Source: Lysobacter antibioticus (lineage in GTDB: Bacteria; Pseudomonadota; Gammaproteobacteria; Xanthomonadales; Xanthomonadaceae). From it: a stretch of DNA of 64,000 nucleotides. Under the pieces are notes generated by a model, which had not been told where the DNA came from, did not search any database, and saw only the letters and a program-made list of their open reading frames with translations. The translations under genes were made by a program, and so were the position numbers. Positions 37,334 to 51,932 of this stretch are shown here, piece by piece. How positions within the stretch are numbered: position 1 is the first letter of the stretch; every line of letters begins with the position of its first letter. The stretch is taken from positions 1,878,520 to 1,942,519 of the forward strand of contig NZ_CP013141.1 of the NCBI RefSeq assembly GCF_001442535.1, read 5' to 3'.

Positions 37334-38386
37334 ATGAATCGCCGACCGCCCGATCCGAGCCTCGACCCGCGCGCGCGGCAACTGCTGCGCACTCTGATCG
37401 GCCGTTACATCCACAGCGGCGAACCGGTCGGATCGCAGACCCTGGCCAAGCACGCCGGCCTCGACGTCAGCGCGGCGACGATCCGCAACATCCTGGCCGA
37501 CCTGGAAGACGTCGGTCTGCTCAGCGCGCCGCACGCCTCGGCCGGGCGCATCCCGACCGTGCAGGGCTACCGCTTGTTCGTCGACTCGCTGCTGCAGGTG
37601 CGGCCGTTGCCGGAAGGCGAGGTCGCGCGCTTGCGCAGCGAGCTGCCGTCGGGCTCGGGCACCCAGGCCTTGCTCGGCAGTGCTTCGGAGCTGTTGTCGG
37701 CGATGACCCACTTCGTCGGCGTGGTCAGCGTGCCCAAGCGCGAGCAGTTCGCGTTCCGGCGCATCGATTTCGTGCCGCTCGACGCCCAGCGGGTGCTGGC
37801 GATCCTGGTATTCGCCGACCAGGACGTGCAGAACCGCATCATCCAGACCCGCCGCCCCTACGACGCCGGCGAGCTCGAACGGGTGGGCAACTACCTCAAC
37901 GCACACTTCGCCGGGCGCCCGGTGGCCGAGATCCGCGCGACCCTGCTGCTGGAGCTGCGCAACGCCCAGTCGGAGATGCAGACCCTGCTGGCGCAGTCGG
38001 TCGAGCTGGCCGAGCAGGTGCTCATGCCCGACAACGACGACATGGTCCTGGCCGGGCAGACCCGGCTGATGGGCGTGCAGGAGCTGGCCGACCTGGACCG
38101 GCTGCGCGAGCTGTTCGAGGCCTTCGCCCGCAAGCGCGAGATCCTGCAGTTGCTCGAACGCACCGTGCGCGCCCCGGGGGTGCGCATCTTCATCGGCGAG
38201 GAGACCGGCCTGGCGCCGCTGGAGGGCGTGTCGCTGGTGACCGCGCCGTACACCGCCGGCGGCCGCGTGCTCGGCGTGCTGGGGGTGATCGGCCCGACCC
38301 GCATGGCCTACGACCGGGTGATCCCGGTGGTGCAGGCGGCCGCGGATGCGCTGGGGGATGCGTTCGCGGTCACCGAAGGGGACTAG
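37334..38386 (+). CDS. hrcA: Heat-inducible transcription repressor HrcA
   Basis: 350-residue repressor of class I heat-shock genes. The N-terminal winged helix (about 10-90) carries RARQLLRTLIGRYIHSGEPVGSQTLAKHAGLDVSAATIRNILADLEDVGLL, the family signature. The remaining domain includes GVVSVP and the late GPTRMAYDRVIPVVQ. HrcA normally binds CIRCE elements; none was seen in this window, so its target is probably elsewhere (for example groESL). It heads the grpE-dnaK-dnaJ cluster. The start codon has no purine-rich site before it. Confidence 0.96.
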   Translation: MNRRPPDPSLDPRARQLLRTLIGRYIHSGEPVGSQTLAKHAGLDVSAATIRNILADLEDVGLLSAPHASAGRIPTVQGYRLFVDSLLQVRPLPEGEVARLRSELPSGSGTQALLGSASELLSAMTHFVGVVSVPKREQFAFRRIDFVPLDAQRVLAILVFADQDVQNRIIQTRRPYDAGELERVGNYLNAHFAGRPVAEIRATLLLELRNAQSEMQTLLAQSVELAEQVLMPDNDDMVLAGQTRLMGVQELADLDRLRELFEAFARKREILQLLERTVRAPGVRIFIGEETGLAPLEGVSLVTAPYTAGGRVLGVLGVIGPTRMAYDRVIPVVQAAADALGDAFAVTEGD

Positions 38387-38800
38387 GCGAGGGCGGTGAC
38401 CCGTCCCGGACGCCCGGGGTAGGAGCGGCGCGAGCCGCGACCCACCGAAGTGGACTGAAACGAGGGGCGGTCCCGCCTTCGAAGCCGGTCCAGCCGTCCC
38501 CATCTATCCAGCCCGTCCAAAGCCCCGGGGTAGGAGCGGCGCGAGCCGCGACCGCCATCTTTCGGGTGGGGCGGATCTCTTGTAGGCCATCGGCTTCGGG
38601 CCGAGCCGGGGTCGATCGCTTCGGTTGGTCGCGGCTTGCGCCGCTCCTACCCCTGAAGCAGGGGCGCCGGGGTGCGCAATCGCCTCCCGAAACCCGCCGC
38701 TCGACGCCGATGCCGGGCGATCGATGCAGATCCGGGCACTTGAACCGCACCATCGCGGCCCCATAGCTGGCCTGTCGCGGAAAAACCGCCAGGACCTAGC
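38387..38800. other. Intergenic region with palindromic repeat half-sites
   Basis: About 410 bases between hrcA and grpE. It contains three REPIN-type arms: 38417-38442 and 38528-38553 (same orientation) and 38627-38652 (inverted), then a sigma-32 promoter match at 38739-38766. The half-sites suggest decayed or rearranged repeat units. Confidence 0.75.
38739..38766 (+). promoter_or_regulatory. Sigma-32 heat-shock promoter of grpE
   Basis: CTTGAAC (38739-38745), 13-base spacer, CCCCATAG (38759-38766), close to the RpoH consensus CTTGAAA-N11-15-CCCCATNT. It is 35 bases before the grpE ATG. Confidence 0.85.
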
Positions 38801-39316
38801 ATGAACCAACACGATCCTTATTCCGAACTCAACCCAGCGGCCCAGGACGAGGTCCCGGGCACCGAGGTGTCCGAAGTCGAGGCGCTGCGCGCCGAGCTCA
38901 GCAAGCTGCGCGAGGACACGCTGCGCGAACGCGCCGAACTCGACAACCAGCGCAAGCGCGTGTCGCGCGACGTCGAGATGGCGCGCAAGTTCGCCAACGA
39001 GCGCCTGCTCGGCGACCTGCTGCCGGTGATCGACAGCCTCGAGGCCGGCCTGGCCGTGGCCGGCGACGACGCCAGCGCGTTGCGCCAGGGCATGGAACTG
39101 ACCCTGCGCCAGCTGCTCAAGGTGGCCGGCGACAACGGCCTGGTCGCGGTCGACCCGGCCGGCCAGCCGTTCAACCCGGAGCATCACCAGGCCATGAGCA
39201 TGGTGCCGGCGCCGGGCGTCGCGCCGAACCATGTGGTCCAGGTCTACCAGAAGGGCTGGCTGCTCAACGAGCGTCTGCTGCGCCCGGCGCTGGTGGTGGT
39301 CGCCCAGGACGCCTGA
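38801..39316 (+). CDS. grpE: Nucleotide exchange factor GrpE
   Basis: 171-residue cochaperone that releases ADP from DnaK. A charged N-terminal long helix (about 25-85: [26 protein letters not shown]) leads into the four-helix core ([23 protein letters not shown]) and the C-terminal beta domain with the conserved [41 protein letters not shown]. Length and order fit the family. It has its own sigma-32 promoter and lies before dnaK, from which it is separated by about 230 bases that hold a second such promoter. Confidence 0.97.
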   Translation: MNQHDPYSELNPAAQDEVPGTEVSEVEALRAELSKLREDTLRERAELDNQRKRVSRDVEMARKFANERLLGDLLPVIDSLEAGLAVAGDDASALRQGMELTLRQLLKVAGDNGLVAVDPAGQPFNPEHHQAMSMVPAPGVAPNHVVQVYQKGWLLNERLLRPALVVVAQDA

Positions 39317-39442
39317 ACGACCCCGGGGCGGTCCCGGCTGCGGCTCGCCGCGGTCGCGAAACCGAAGCGGGGTGCGGCGCGAGCCGCGAACGGACGTTCC
39401 GGGAAGGGCCGGGACGGACGTCATGAGGGCGGGGCACGGGCG

Positions 39443-39471
39443 CTTGAACTGCCCGGCACCTAGCCCCAAAT
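39443..39471 (+). promoter_or_regulatory. Sigma-32 heat-shock promoter of dnaK
   Basis: CTTGAAC (39443-39449), 14-base spacer, CCCCAAAT (39464-39471), close to the RpoH consensus. The expected start leaves a dnaK leader of about 65 bases, with a GGGAG site before the ATG. Confidence 0.85.
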
Positions 39472-39544
39472 AACGAACATCGGCGGCACGGCGCACAGCG
39501 CGGACCGCCCCAACTATTCAAGCATTCGAGAGGGAGCACTACGT

Positions 39545-41461
<1,917 letters not shown>

Positions 41462-41588
41462 GCCGGGAATCGGGAATCAGGAATCGGGAATCGGAAGAGC
41501 CAGGCTCTGCCGGTTCCCGATGTCCTTTCCGACCTGGTAAGTCCTCGCTGTAACGAATCCCGACTCTCGAATCACGAATCCCGGCCTT

Positions 41589-42725
41589 ATGAGCAAACGC
41601 GACTATTACGAAGTGCTGGGCGTTGCGCGCAACGCCGGCGACGACGACCTCAAGAAGGCCTATCGCCGCTGCGCGATGAAACACCATCCGGACCGTAACC
41701 CGGGCGACGCGGCCGCCGAGGCTGCGTTCAAGGAATGCAAGGAGGCCTACGAGGTCCTGGCCGACGCCAACAAGCGCCGCGCCTACGACCAGCACGGCCA
41801 CGCCGCGTTCGAGCACGGCATGGGCGGCGGTGGCGGCGGCCCCGGCTACGCCGACATGGGCGATATCTTCGGCGACATCTTCGGCAACATCTTCGGTGGC
41901 GGCGGAGGAGGCGGCGGTGCGCGCGCGCCGCGTCGCGGCGCCGACATCGGCTACGTGATGGAGCTGTCGCTGGAAGAGGCGGTCGGCGGCATCGAGAAGC
42001 AGATCGAAATACCGACCCTGGACGCCTGCGACACCTGCGAAGGCAGCGGTTCGGCCGACGGCAAGGTCGAGAGCTGCACGACCTGCGGCGGCCGCGGCCA
42101 GGTGCGTTTCCAGCGCGGCATTTTCTCGATGCAGCAGACCTGCCCGCATTGCAACGGCCGCGGCCAGAGCATCGCCAATCCCTGCGCCGACTGCCACGGC
42201 CAGGGCCGGGTCGAACGCACCAAGACTTTGTCGGTGAAGATCCCGGCCGGCGTCGACAACGGCGATCGCATCCGCCTGACCGGCGAAGGCGAGGCCGGCC
42301 CGACCGGTTCGCCGCCGGGCGATCTGTACGTGGAAGTGCGCGTGCGCGAGCACGAGATCTTCCAGCGCGACGGCGACGACCTGCATTGCGAGGTGCCGAT
42401 CCGGATCTCGCAGGCCGCGCTCGGCGACACCATCCGGGTGCCGACGCTCGGCGGCGAAGTGGAACTGCGCATTCCGGGCGAAACCCAGAGCGGCAAGCTG
42501 TTCCGTCTGCGCGACAAGGGCGTCAAGTCGGTGCGCAGCCGCAAGCCGGGCGATCTGTACTGTCGCGCCGTGGTCGAGACGCCGGTCAACCTGACCCCCG
42601 AGCAGCGCGAGCTGCTGGAGAAGTTCGAGGCTACGTTCGTGGGTGAGGGGGCGCGAAAGCACTCGCCACGGTCCTCCACCTTTCTGGACGGGGTCAAAGG
42701 ATTCTGGGACCGCATGACGTCCTGA
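41589..42725 (+). CDS. dnaJ: Chaperone DnaJ (Hsp40)
   Basis: 378-residue cochaperone. J-domain (1-70) with the HPD motif in [11 protein letters not shown]; a Gly-rich linker ([21 protein letters not shown]); four CxxCxGxG zinc repeats ([32 protein letters not shown], about 145-210); then the two beta-barrel client domains. It stimulates DnaK ATPase. The upstream gap holds heptamer repeats, and no separate heat promoter was seen, so it may be read from dnaK. Confidence 0.98.
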   Translation: MSKRDYYEVLGVARNAGDDDLKKAYRRCAMKHHPDRNPGDAAAEAAFKECKEAYEVLADANKRRAYDQHGHAAFEHGMGGGGGGPGYADMGDIFGDIFGNIFGGGGGGGGARAPRRGADIGYVMELSLEEAVGGIEKQIEIPTLDACDTCEGSGSADGKVESCTTCGGRGQVRFQRGIFSMQQTCPHCNGRGQSIANPCADCHGQGRVERTKTLSVKIPAGVDNGDRIRLTGEGEAGPTGSPPGDLYVEVRVREHEIFQRDGDDLHCEVPIRISQAALGDTIRVPTLGGEVELRIPGETQSGKLFRLRDKGVKSVRSRKPGDLYCRAVVETPVNLTPEQRELLEKFEATFVGEGARKHSPRSSTFLDGVKGFWDRMTS

Positions 42726-42747
42726 ACGGGCTTAGTTTCGAATCCAC

Positions 42748-42776
42748 ATGAAAGAGGGGCTTCGGCCCCTTTTTCA
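42748..42776. terminator. Terminator of the dnaK/dnaJ unit
   Basis: Stem ATGAAAGAGGGGC/GCCCCTTTTTCAT with one mismatch and a TTCG loop; the right arm supplies the T tract. It lies 20 bases after dnaJ. Confidence 0.9.
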
Positions 42777-43176
42777 TGGGCGTCGTTCGCTGTTCGTCGC
42801 GGGCGGTCGCTCGCGCGAAACGCGCCGCGGCCGCTGTCGTTTCGGCGCCCGCTTGGCGATGCGCCGGGTCTCGTGGTTCGCGGTCGCGGCTTGCGCCGCT
42901 CCTACTCTTTGCACTCGCCGCTTTCCGGGTAGGAGCGGCGCAAGCCGCGACCGCGGGGCTTCCCTCGCGTCGTCGCTTCCCTCTGCCCACGCGCAGCCAA
43001 CGCGCCATATTCCAGGCAGAAAAGACCAGGCCGCTTCGACCACGCGATCCTCCGCAATCGGTCGCGCCACGCCGCGCAACAAAACGCCGGTCGATGTGGT
43101 AGAACGTTGCCGTGCTGATCGGCGCGGCGGGATGCCGCGGGCAACCGCCACTCATAGGGAATCAGGGGTAGAAAGG
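42777..43176. other. Intergenic region with one full REPIN-like palindrome
   Basis: About 400 bases without a gene. At 42881-42953 a perfect 25-base inverted repeat (arms beginning CGGTCGCGGCTTGCGCCGCT) encloses a 23-base spacer. It is the same repeat type as the array at 31.2-32.2 kb. Confidence 0.85.
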
Positions 43177-45111
43177 ATGCGAATGATTACGCTGCGGCTG
43201 TCGGCCGCGATCTGTTTCGTGCTGGGCGCCAGCGTCGCGACGGCCCAGACCGCGCCGTCCGCCGGACAGGCCAAGGCGCCGGCCGGGGCCGCGAAGGCCG
43301 CCAGCGCCAAATCGGCCAAGGAAGAGCCGCTGCGCAACGAGCGCCTGCACCTGACCTATACGGTCCAGCCGGACGGCGCCTATATCGAACAACGCGAGTC
43401 GGCGATCAAAGTGCTGCAGGAGGCCGCGCTCGAATACGTCAAGCACGAGTCGGTCAGCTACAGCGCCAGCATCCAGACGCTGGACATCCTCGAGGCCTAT
43501 ACGCGCAAGGCCGATGGCCGCCGGATCGATGTGCCGAAGTCGAACTTTCAGGTCGAGACCAACGACGGCCGCGAGGGCGGCGGCCCGGCGTTCTCGGATA
43601 TCGCCACCACCAGCCTGGTGTATCCGGACCTGGCGGTCGGCGATACGGTCGTGCTGAGCTACAAGCTGACCGGCAAGAAGCCGATGTTCGAAGGCCATTT
43701 CTCCGACATCACCGGCTTCAACAGCGATCACTACCAGGGCGATATGCGCATCAAGATCGACGCGCCCGCCGGCATGTGGACCCAGAAGCGCAGCTTCGGC
43801 GCGCTCAAGCAGGTGCGCGACGAGACCGTCGGCGATCGCCAGATCGTCGAATGGTCTTTCCAGAATCTCGACCCGGTCGAAAGCAAGGACAAGAACCGCA
43901 CGATCTACGATATCGAGCAGTCCACCGGCTACGCTTATTCGACGTTCCGCACTTACGGCGACATCGCCAAGGCCTACGGCGAACGCGCGCTGCCCAAGGC
44001 GGTGCCGACGCCGCGTGTGCGCAAGCTCGCCGACGAGATCGCCGCCGGCAAGAGCTCGCAGCGCGACGTCGCTCAGGCCTTGTACGAGTGGGTGTCGACC
44101 AACATCAGCTATGCCGGTAACTGCATCGGCCTGGGCGCGGTGGTGCCGCGCGATCAGGAATTCGTGATCGACAACCGCATCGGCGACTGCAAGGACCATG
44201 CGACCTTATTGCAGGCGCTGTTGGCGGCCAAGGGGATCGAAGCGACCCAGGCGCTGATCAACGCCGGCAATGTCTACAAGCTGCCGAGCGTGCCGGTCGC
44301 GTCCAGCGTCAACCACGTCCTGAACTATCTGCCGGGCCTGGACCTGTACATCGACGCCACGGCCAAGGGCATCCCGTTCGGCGAATTGCCGATCTCGATC
44401 GCCGGCAAGCCGGTGTTGCGCATCGATCGGCCCGAGCTGGCGGCCAGGACGCCCGGCTTCAAGGCCCTGGGCAATCGCCAGCGCGTCAGCACCCAGATCA
44501 GCGTGCTCGAAGACGGTTCGATGAAGGGCAAGGTGGAGGTCGAACTGGCCGGCGTGCCCGCGATCGTGACCCGGGCCGGCTTGAAGGACCTCAGCGCCGA
44601 GGACGCCAAGGAGCTGGTCAAGAAGGTGTTCGAGCGCGGCGGCCTCAGCGCCGAGGGGGGGTTCACCCAGGACGACCCCAAGCCGCTGCGCAACGCGCAT
44701 CGTTACAGCGCGACCTTCGACGTCAAACAGGCATTGCCGGTGCCGGGCGCGTTCCCCCTCGGCCCGGTCTTCTTCAATCCGATGCCCGTCGCGTCGCTGG
44801 TCGGCAGCGGCACCGAGGAAGCCCGCGATGAGGCCGAGAGCACCTGCACCGGTGGGCGTTCGGAGGAGATCTACCGCATCGAGTTTCCGGCCACGATGAA
44901 GGTCATTGCGGTCCCTCCGAATCTCAGCCTGGAGTCGGGCGGTTCGCGTTATGTCGCGACTTATACCCTCAAGGGCAATGTGCTGGAGGCCAGCCGCGTG
45001 ATCGAGGACGCAACGGTGGGGCCGGTGTGCAGCAGCGAATACAACCAGGCCTACGATGCGTTCACGAAGAAGGTGTTGCCGAACCTGAAGGCCCAGGTGG
45101 TTTACCAATAA
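43177..45111 (+). CDS. DUF3857 and transglutaminase-like domain protein
   Basis: 644-residue exported protein with a signal peptide ending near VATAQ. Residues about 55-230 are a DUF3857 domain. Residues about 280-390 form a transglutaminase-like core with Cys in IGDCKDHATLLQALLAAKG and His in SSVNHVLNYLPG followed by LYIDATAKG, so the Cys-His-Asp triad is present. The C-terminal half is a beta-rich domain. The enzyme activity of this family is not established. The start may be the ATG at 43177 or 43183; the latter is six bases after an AAAGG site. It is transcribed alone between dnaJ and dapB. Confidence 0.85.
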   Translation: MRMITLRLSAAICFVLGASVATAQTAPSAGQAKAPAGAAKAASAKSAKEEPLRNERLHLTYTVQPDGAYIEQRESAIKVLQEAALEYVKHESVSYSASIQTLDILEAYTRKADGRRIDVPKSNFQVETNDGREGGGPAFSDIATTSLVYPDLAVGDTVVLSYKLTGKKPMFEGHFSDITGFNSDHYQGDMRIKIDAPAGMWTQKRSFGALKQVRDETVGDRQIVEWSFQNLDPVESKDKNRTIYDIEQSTGYAYSTFRTYGDIAKAYGERALPKAVPTPRVRKLADEIAAGKSSQRDVAQALYEWVSTNISYAGNCIGLGAVVPRDQEFVIDNRIGDCKDHATLLQALLAAKGIEATQALINAGNVYKLPSVPVASSVNHVLNYLPGLDLYIDATAKGIPFGELPISIAGKPVLRIDRPELAARTPGFKALGNRQRVSTQISVLEDGSMKGKVEVELAGVPAIVTRAGLKDLSAEDAKELVKKVFERGGLSAEGGFTQDDPKPLRNAHRYSATFDVKQALPVPGAFPLGPVFFNPMPVASLVGSGTEEARDEAESTCTGGRSEEIYRIEFPATMKVIAVPPNLSLESGGSRYVATYTLKGNVLEASRVIEDATVGPVCSSEYNQAYDAFTKKVLPNLKAQVVYQ

Positions 45112-45247
45112 CCCTGGTCGCCGGCCCGAATGCGGCCGGACAGGCAAAGGAGTCGTCGCGGCGGGAATGCCGCGACGAGCTCCGCCAGGCGGTTTGATCG
45201 AACGGTTTAGCTTGTCGCCGGGGGCGCGCAGCCGCTAGCCTGCGCGC

Positions 45248-45985
45248 ATGAGCGAACACACCAAATCCCCCGTCCGTCTCCTGATCCACGGCGCCTCCGG
45301 GCGAATGGGCCAGGCCTTGTTGCGTCTGACCGCCGAGCGCGCGGACTTGAGCGTGGTCGCGGCGTACTCGCGTTCGCAGCCGCCGCAGCGGGTCATCGAT
45401 GGGGTGCCGCATTTCGCCGTCGGCGAGCTGTCGGGCGCGCCGGAGTTCGACGTCGCCATCGATTTCAGCCTGCCGCAGGGCTTCGACCCGGTGCTGGCCT
45501 TGTGCGCCGCGCGCGGCAAGGCGTTGGTCTCGGGCACCACCGGGCTCAGTTCGGCGCAGAACGCCGCGATCAACGACGCCGCCAACGGCATCGCCGTGGT
45601 CTGGGCGGCGAACTACAGCCTCGGCGTGGCGGTGTTGACCGAACTGGTGCGTCGCGCCGCCGCGGCCCTGCCGGGTTGGGACTGCGACGTGGTCGAGGCC
45701 CATCACACCCGCAAGCTCGATGCGCCTTCCGGTACCGCCTTGCACCTCGGCGCGGCCGCGGCGATCGGCCGCGGCGAAGAGCCGCACTACGCCAGCCTGC
45801 GCGCCGGCGACATCGTCGGCGAGCACACCGTCCAGTTCGCCGCCGCCGGCGAGCGCCTGGAGCTGATCCACCGCGCCACGAATCGCGACATCTTCGCCCG
45901 CGGCGCGCTCGAAGCCGCGCTGCGCGTCGCCCACCAGGCGCCGGGGCGCTATGGGCTGGCCGAGCTGATGTTTCCGAATCTGTGA
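45248..45985 (+). CDS. dapB: 4-hydroxy-tetrahydrodipicolinate reductase
   Basis: 245-residue enzyme of the lysine/diaminopimelate pathway; it reduces the dipicolinate intermediate using NAD(P)H. The nucleotide-binding start is LLIHGASGRMGQALLRL, the central GTTGLS segment and the catalytic EAHHTRKLDAPSGTALHLG are all present. Length is normal for a short gammaproteobacterial DapB. It stands ahead of carA with a 380-base gap. Confidence 0.96.
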   Translation: MSEHTKSPVRLLIHGASGRMGQALLRLTAERADLSVVAAYSRSQPPQRVIDGVPHFAVGELSGAPEFDVAIDFSLPQGFDPVLALCAARGKALVSGTTGLSSAQNAAINDAANGIAVVWAANYSLGVAVLTELVRRAAAALPGWDCDVVEAHHTRKLDAPSGTALHLGAAAAIGRGEEPHYASLRAGDIVGEHTVQFAAAGERLELIHRATNRDIFARGALEAALRVAHQAPGRYGLAELMFPNL

Positions 45986-46366
45986 TCGACCCGAAAGCCG
46001 CCGTCGGCAGCCCGGGCCTGGGCGGTGCGACCGCCTCAACGGGCCGTCGCGCCCGTCTCGGACCGGCCTGCCGGGGCCGGCGGAGCAGGGGGCCCAGGCT
46101 TCGTTCAGGCAGTTGCAGAGGGTTCGAAGCGCCCCAACCGCGATAAATCCGCGGCGAATGTCTCGCGCCGGCGCTGCCTGAACGGGCCCGGCCGCTGCGA
46201 TCCGGGCAAATTTTAGCTGGCTTCCGGAGCCCATCGCCGCTAGAATTCCGGCTCGCCTGAATCCCGAACGCCGGACCGGTCCCGCACCGCGTCCGCGCTT
46301 TGCTGCAAGTCGGTTTTGCCGATGTCGCGCACGGGATCAGATCCTTCGGCAGCCAAGGCGACCCCC
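45986..46366. other. carA upstream region
   Basis: About 380 bases between dapB and carA. TAGAAT at 46241-46246 with TGGCTT 17 bases upstream is a possible weak promoter. No pyrimidine attenuator hairpin or other control element was confirmed. Confidence 0.45.
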
Positions 46367-47494
46367 GTGACTCAACCCGCAATCCTCGCCCTCGAAGACG
46401 GTACCGTATTCGAGGGCGTTTCCGTAGGCGCGCCCGGCCTCAGTGTCGGCGAAGTCGTATTCAATACCGCGATCACCGGCTACCAGGAAATCCTCACCGA
46501 TCCCTCGTACGCCCGCCAGTTGGTCACGCTGACCTATCCGCACGTCGGCAACACCGGCTGCACCGACCAGGACGACGAAGCGCGCCAGGTCTGGGCCTCG
46601 GGCCTGATCGTGCGCGACGTGCCGCGTCGTCCCAGCAACTGGCGCAGCCAGGTCGCGCTGCCGCAGTGGCTCAGCGAGCGCGGCGTGGTCGCCATTTCCG
46701 ATATCGACACGCGCAAGCTGACCCGCTTGCTGCGCGACACCGGCGCCCAGAACGGCGCGCTGATGGCCGGCGAGATCGATGTCGCCAAGGCGCTCGAAGC
46801 CGCGCGCAAGTTCCCCGGCCTGAAGGGCATGGACCTGGCCAAGGAAGTCTGCACGCGCGAACGCTACGAGTGGACCGACGGCCAGCTCGACCTGGACCGC
46901 AACGCCTTCGTCAACGTCGAGCCGCGCTTCCACGTCGTCGCCTACGACTTCGGCGTGAAGCTCAACATCCTGCGCATGCTCGCCGAGCGCGGCTGCCGCG
47001 TCACCGTGGTGCCGGCGCAGACTCCGGCCGCCGAGGCGCTGGCGCTGAATCCGGACGGCGTATTCCTCTCCAACGGCCCCGGCGACCCGGAACCCTGCGA
47101 TTACGCGATCGCCGCGATCAAGGAATTCGTCGCCAAGAAGATCCCGACCTTCGGCATCTGCCTGGGCCATCAGCTGCTCGGCCTGGCTTCGGGCGCGAAG
47201 ACCCTGAAGATGAAGTTCGGCCACCACGGCGCCAACCATCCGGTCCAGGACCTCGATTCCGGCCGGGTGATGATCACCTCGCAGAACCACGGCTTCGCGG
47301 TCGACGAAGCTTCGCTGCCGTCCAACGTGCGCGTGACCCACCGCTCGCTGTTCGACGGCAGCAACCAGGGCATCGCCCTGACCGACGCGCCGGCCTTCAG
47401 CTTCCAGGGCCACCCGGAAGCCAGCCCGGGCCCGCACGACGTGTCGCCCTTGTTCGACCGGTTCGTTTCGATGCTCGAGCAGGCCAAGGCCTGA
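46367..47494 (+). CDS. carA: Carbamoyl-phosphate synthase small subunit (glutaminase)
   Basis: 375-residue subunit that hydrolyses glutamine and passes ammonia to CarB for pyrimidine and arginine synthesis. The N-terminal domain starts [19 protein letters not shown]; the class I glutamine amidotransferase domain has the nucleophile Cys in [11 protein letters not shown] and the His/Glu pair in [12 protein letters not shown]. The GTG at 46367 follows an AAGG site and gives the family's usual length; an upstream ATG (46316) would add 17 unconserved residues. Its stop codon overlaps the next gene (TGATG). Confidence 0.96.
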   Translation: MTQPAILALEDGTVFEGVSVGAPGLSVGEVVFNTAITGYQEILTDPSYARQLVTLTYPHVGNTGCTDQDDEARQVWASGLIVRDVPRRPSNWRSQVALPQWLSERGVVAISDIDTRKLTRLLRDTGAQNGALMAGEIDVAKALEAARKFPGLKGMDLAKEVCTRERYEWTDGQLDLDRNAFVNVEPRFHVVAYDFGVKLNILRMLAERGCRVTVVPAQTPAAEALALNPDGVFLSNGPGDPEPCDYAIAAIKEFVAKKIPTFGICLGHQLLGLASGAKTLKMKFGHHGANHPVQDLDSGRVMITSQNHGFAVDEASLPSNVRVTHRSLFDGSNQGIALTDAPAFSFQGHPEASPGPHDVSPLFDRFVSMLEQAKA

Positions 47495-47940
47495 TGAGCG
47501 CAGCGCCGGCCCAGCCGCCGCGCCGACGCCGCTGGCGTCTGCGTGCGTTGGCGGTGCTGGCCGCGCTCGCCGCGTATCCCGCCTTCGTGATGATCGCGGT
47601 GTATGCGCAGTGGTTCGCCGCGGCGCTGCCGGGCGGGCGCAACGGCCCGGCCGATGCGTACCGCCACAGCCTGGCCAGCGCGATCGTCGCCTACACCTTG
47701 TCGCCGCGTTGCGTCGATTGGGTGACCGCGGTGATGGAGCGGGGCGGCCAAGGCAACCCGAGCCGGGCGATGGATGCCCACAACAACCGGATCGGCGCGC
47801 GCCTCGGCGCCGCCGCTCCGACCTGGACCGCGATGCAGCGCGAAGTTCGCGCCGCGGTCGACCATGGGGCGATCGATGCACGATCGCCCGAGCAGATCAC
47901 CTGGCGCGCGCCCGACGCGTGGCAGGACCGACTTTACTGA
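47494..47940 (+). CDS. Small membrane protein between carA and carB (DUF6973-like, tentative)
   Basis: 148-residue protein. One membrane helix near the N-terminus ([21 protein letters not shown], residues about 17-37) follows an Arg-rich start. The C-terminal part has [18 protein letters not shown] and [16 protein letters not shown], a pattern similar to the DUF6973 family (an H-containing helix plus M-D-x-x-N-N-x-x-G). It overlaps carA by one base and ends 7 bases before carB, so it is embedded in the operon. A gene between carA and carB is also known in Pseudomonas. Its role is not known. Confidence 0.7.
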   Translation: MSAAPAQPPRRRRWRLRALAVLAALAAYPAFVMIAVYAQWFAAALPGGRNGPADAYRHSLASAIVAYTLSPRCVDWVTAVMERGGQGNPSRAMDAHNNRIGARLGAAAPTWTAMQREVRAAVDHGAIDARSPEQITWRAPDAWQDRLY

Positions 47941-47947
47941 GGACGAC

Positions 47948-51199
<3,252 letters not shown>

Positions 51200-51220
51200 T
51201 CGACCGCGGTCGATCCGAAC

Positions 51221-51248
51221 GGCGGGCCCGGCGCTGACCGGGCCCGCC
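51221..51248 (+). terminator. Strong hairpin after carB
   Basis: Eleven-base perfect stem GGCGGGCCCGG/CCGGGCCCGCC with a six-base loop, 20 bases after the carB stop. The following AGTCCCTTTCCC is only weakly T-rich, so termination may be partial. Confidence 0.6.
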
Positions 51249-51413
51249 AGTCCCTTTCCCGCTCCGAGCGGGGCAGGGGACGCCCTCTCCATGGCCTGCC
51301 GCCGTCGCGGAAACCGGTGCCCCGTCACAAGGGTGTCAAGCGCGCGCGTTCCCGGCACAATGGGTCAACAATCAACTCGATCGGCCGGGACAGCCCGGTA
51401 TGAGGAAGCTGGA

Positions 51414-51890
51414 ATGAGAGCACCAATGACGGTGAAGGGTGCGCAGCGTCTGCGCGCCGAGCTGGAAGAACTGAAGTCGGTCAAGCGGCCGGCGGTCATC
51501 AACGCGATTTCGGAAGCGCGCGCCCACGGCGATCTCAAGGAGAACGCCGAATACCACGCCGCGCGCGAACAGCAGGGTTTCATCGAAGGCCGCATCAAGC
51601 AGCTCGAAGCCGAGCTGTCGCATGCCCAGGTCATCGACATCAGCCAGCTCAACGCCGGCTCCAAGGTCGTGTTCGGCGCCACCGTCGAGCTGGCCAACGT
51701 CGACACCGACGAAGAGCGCAAGTACCAGATCGTCGGCGACCTCGAAGCCGACATCAAACTCGGCCTGATCGCGATTTCCTCGCCGGTCGCGCGCGCCCTG
51801 ATCGGCAAGAACGAAGGCGACAGCGTCGTCATCGAAGCGCCGGGCGGCACCCACGAGTACGAGATCGTCGGCGTCAGCTACGAAGGCTGA
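51414..51890 (+). CDS. greA: Transcription elongation factor GreA
   Basis: 158-residue factor that rescues backtracked RNA polymerase. The N-terminal coiled coil (about 8-75; [37 protein letters not shown]) carries the two acidic tip residues in the D-L-K-E-N-A-E-Y segment. The C-terminal globular domain ends EIVGVSYEG. Length matches the family exactly from the ATG at 51414, which has a GGAAG site. It begins a cluster with the two genes downstream. Confidence 0.97.
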   Translation: MRAPMTVKGAQRLRAELEELKSVKRPAVINAISEARAHGDLKENAEYHAAREQQGFIEGRIKQLEAELSHAQVIDISQLNAGSKVVFGATVELANVDTDEERKYQIVGDLEADIKLGLIAISSPVARALIGKNEGDSVVIEAPGGTHEYEIVGVSYEG

Positions 51891-51932
51891 CCGTGACCGG
51901 CATCCGCGCTCGCCGTGCATGAACCGCCGCGC

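Noticed and set aside
37100..39544. CIRCE operator in the heat-shock cluster
   Set aside because: No TTAGCACTC-N9-GAGTGCTAA or close variant was seen upstream of hrcA, grpE or dnaK.
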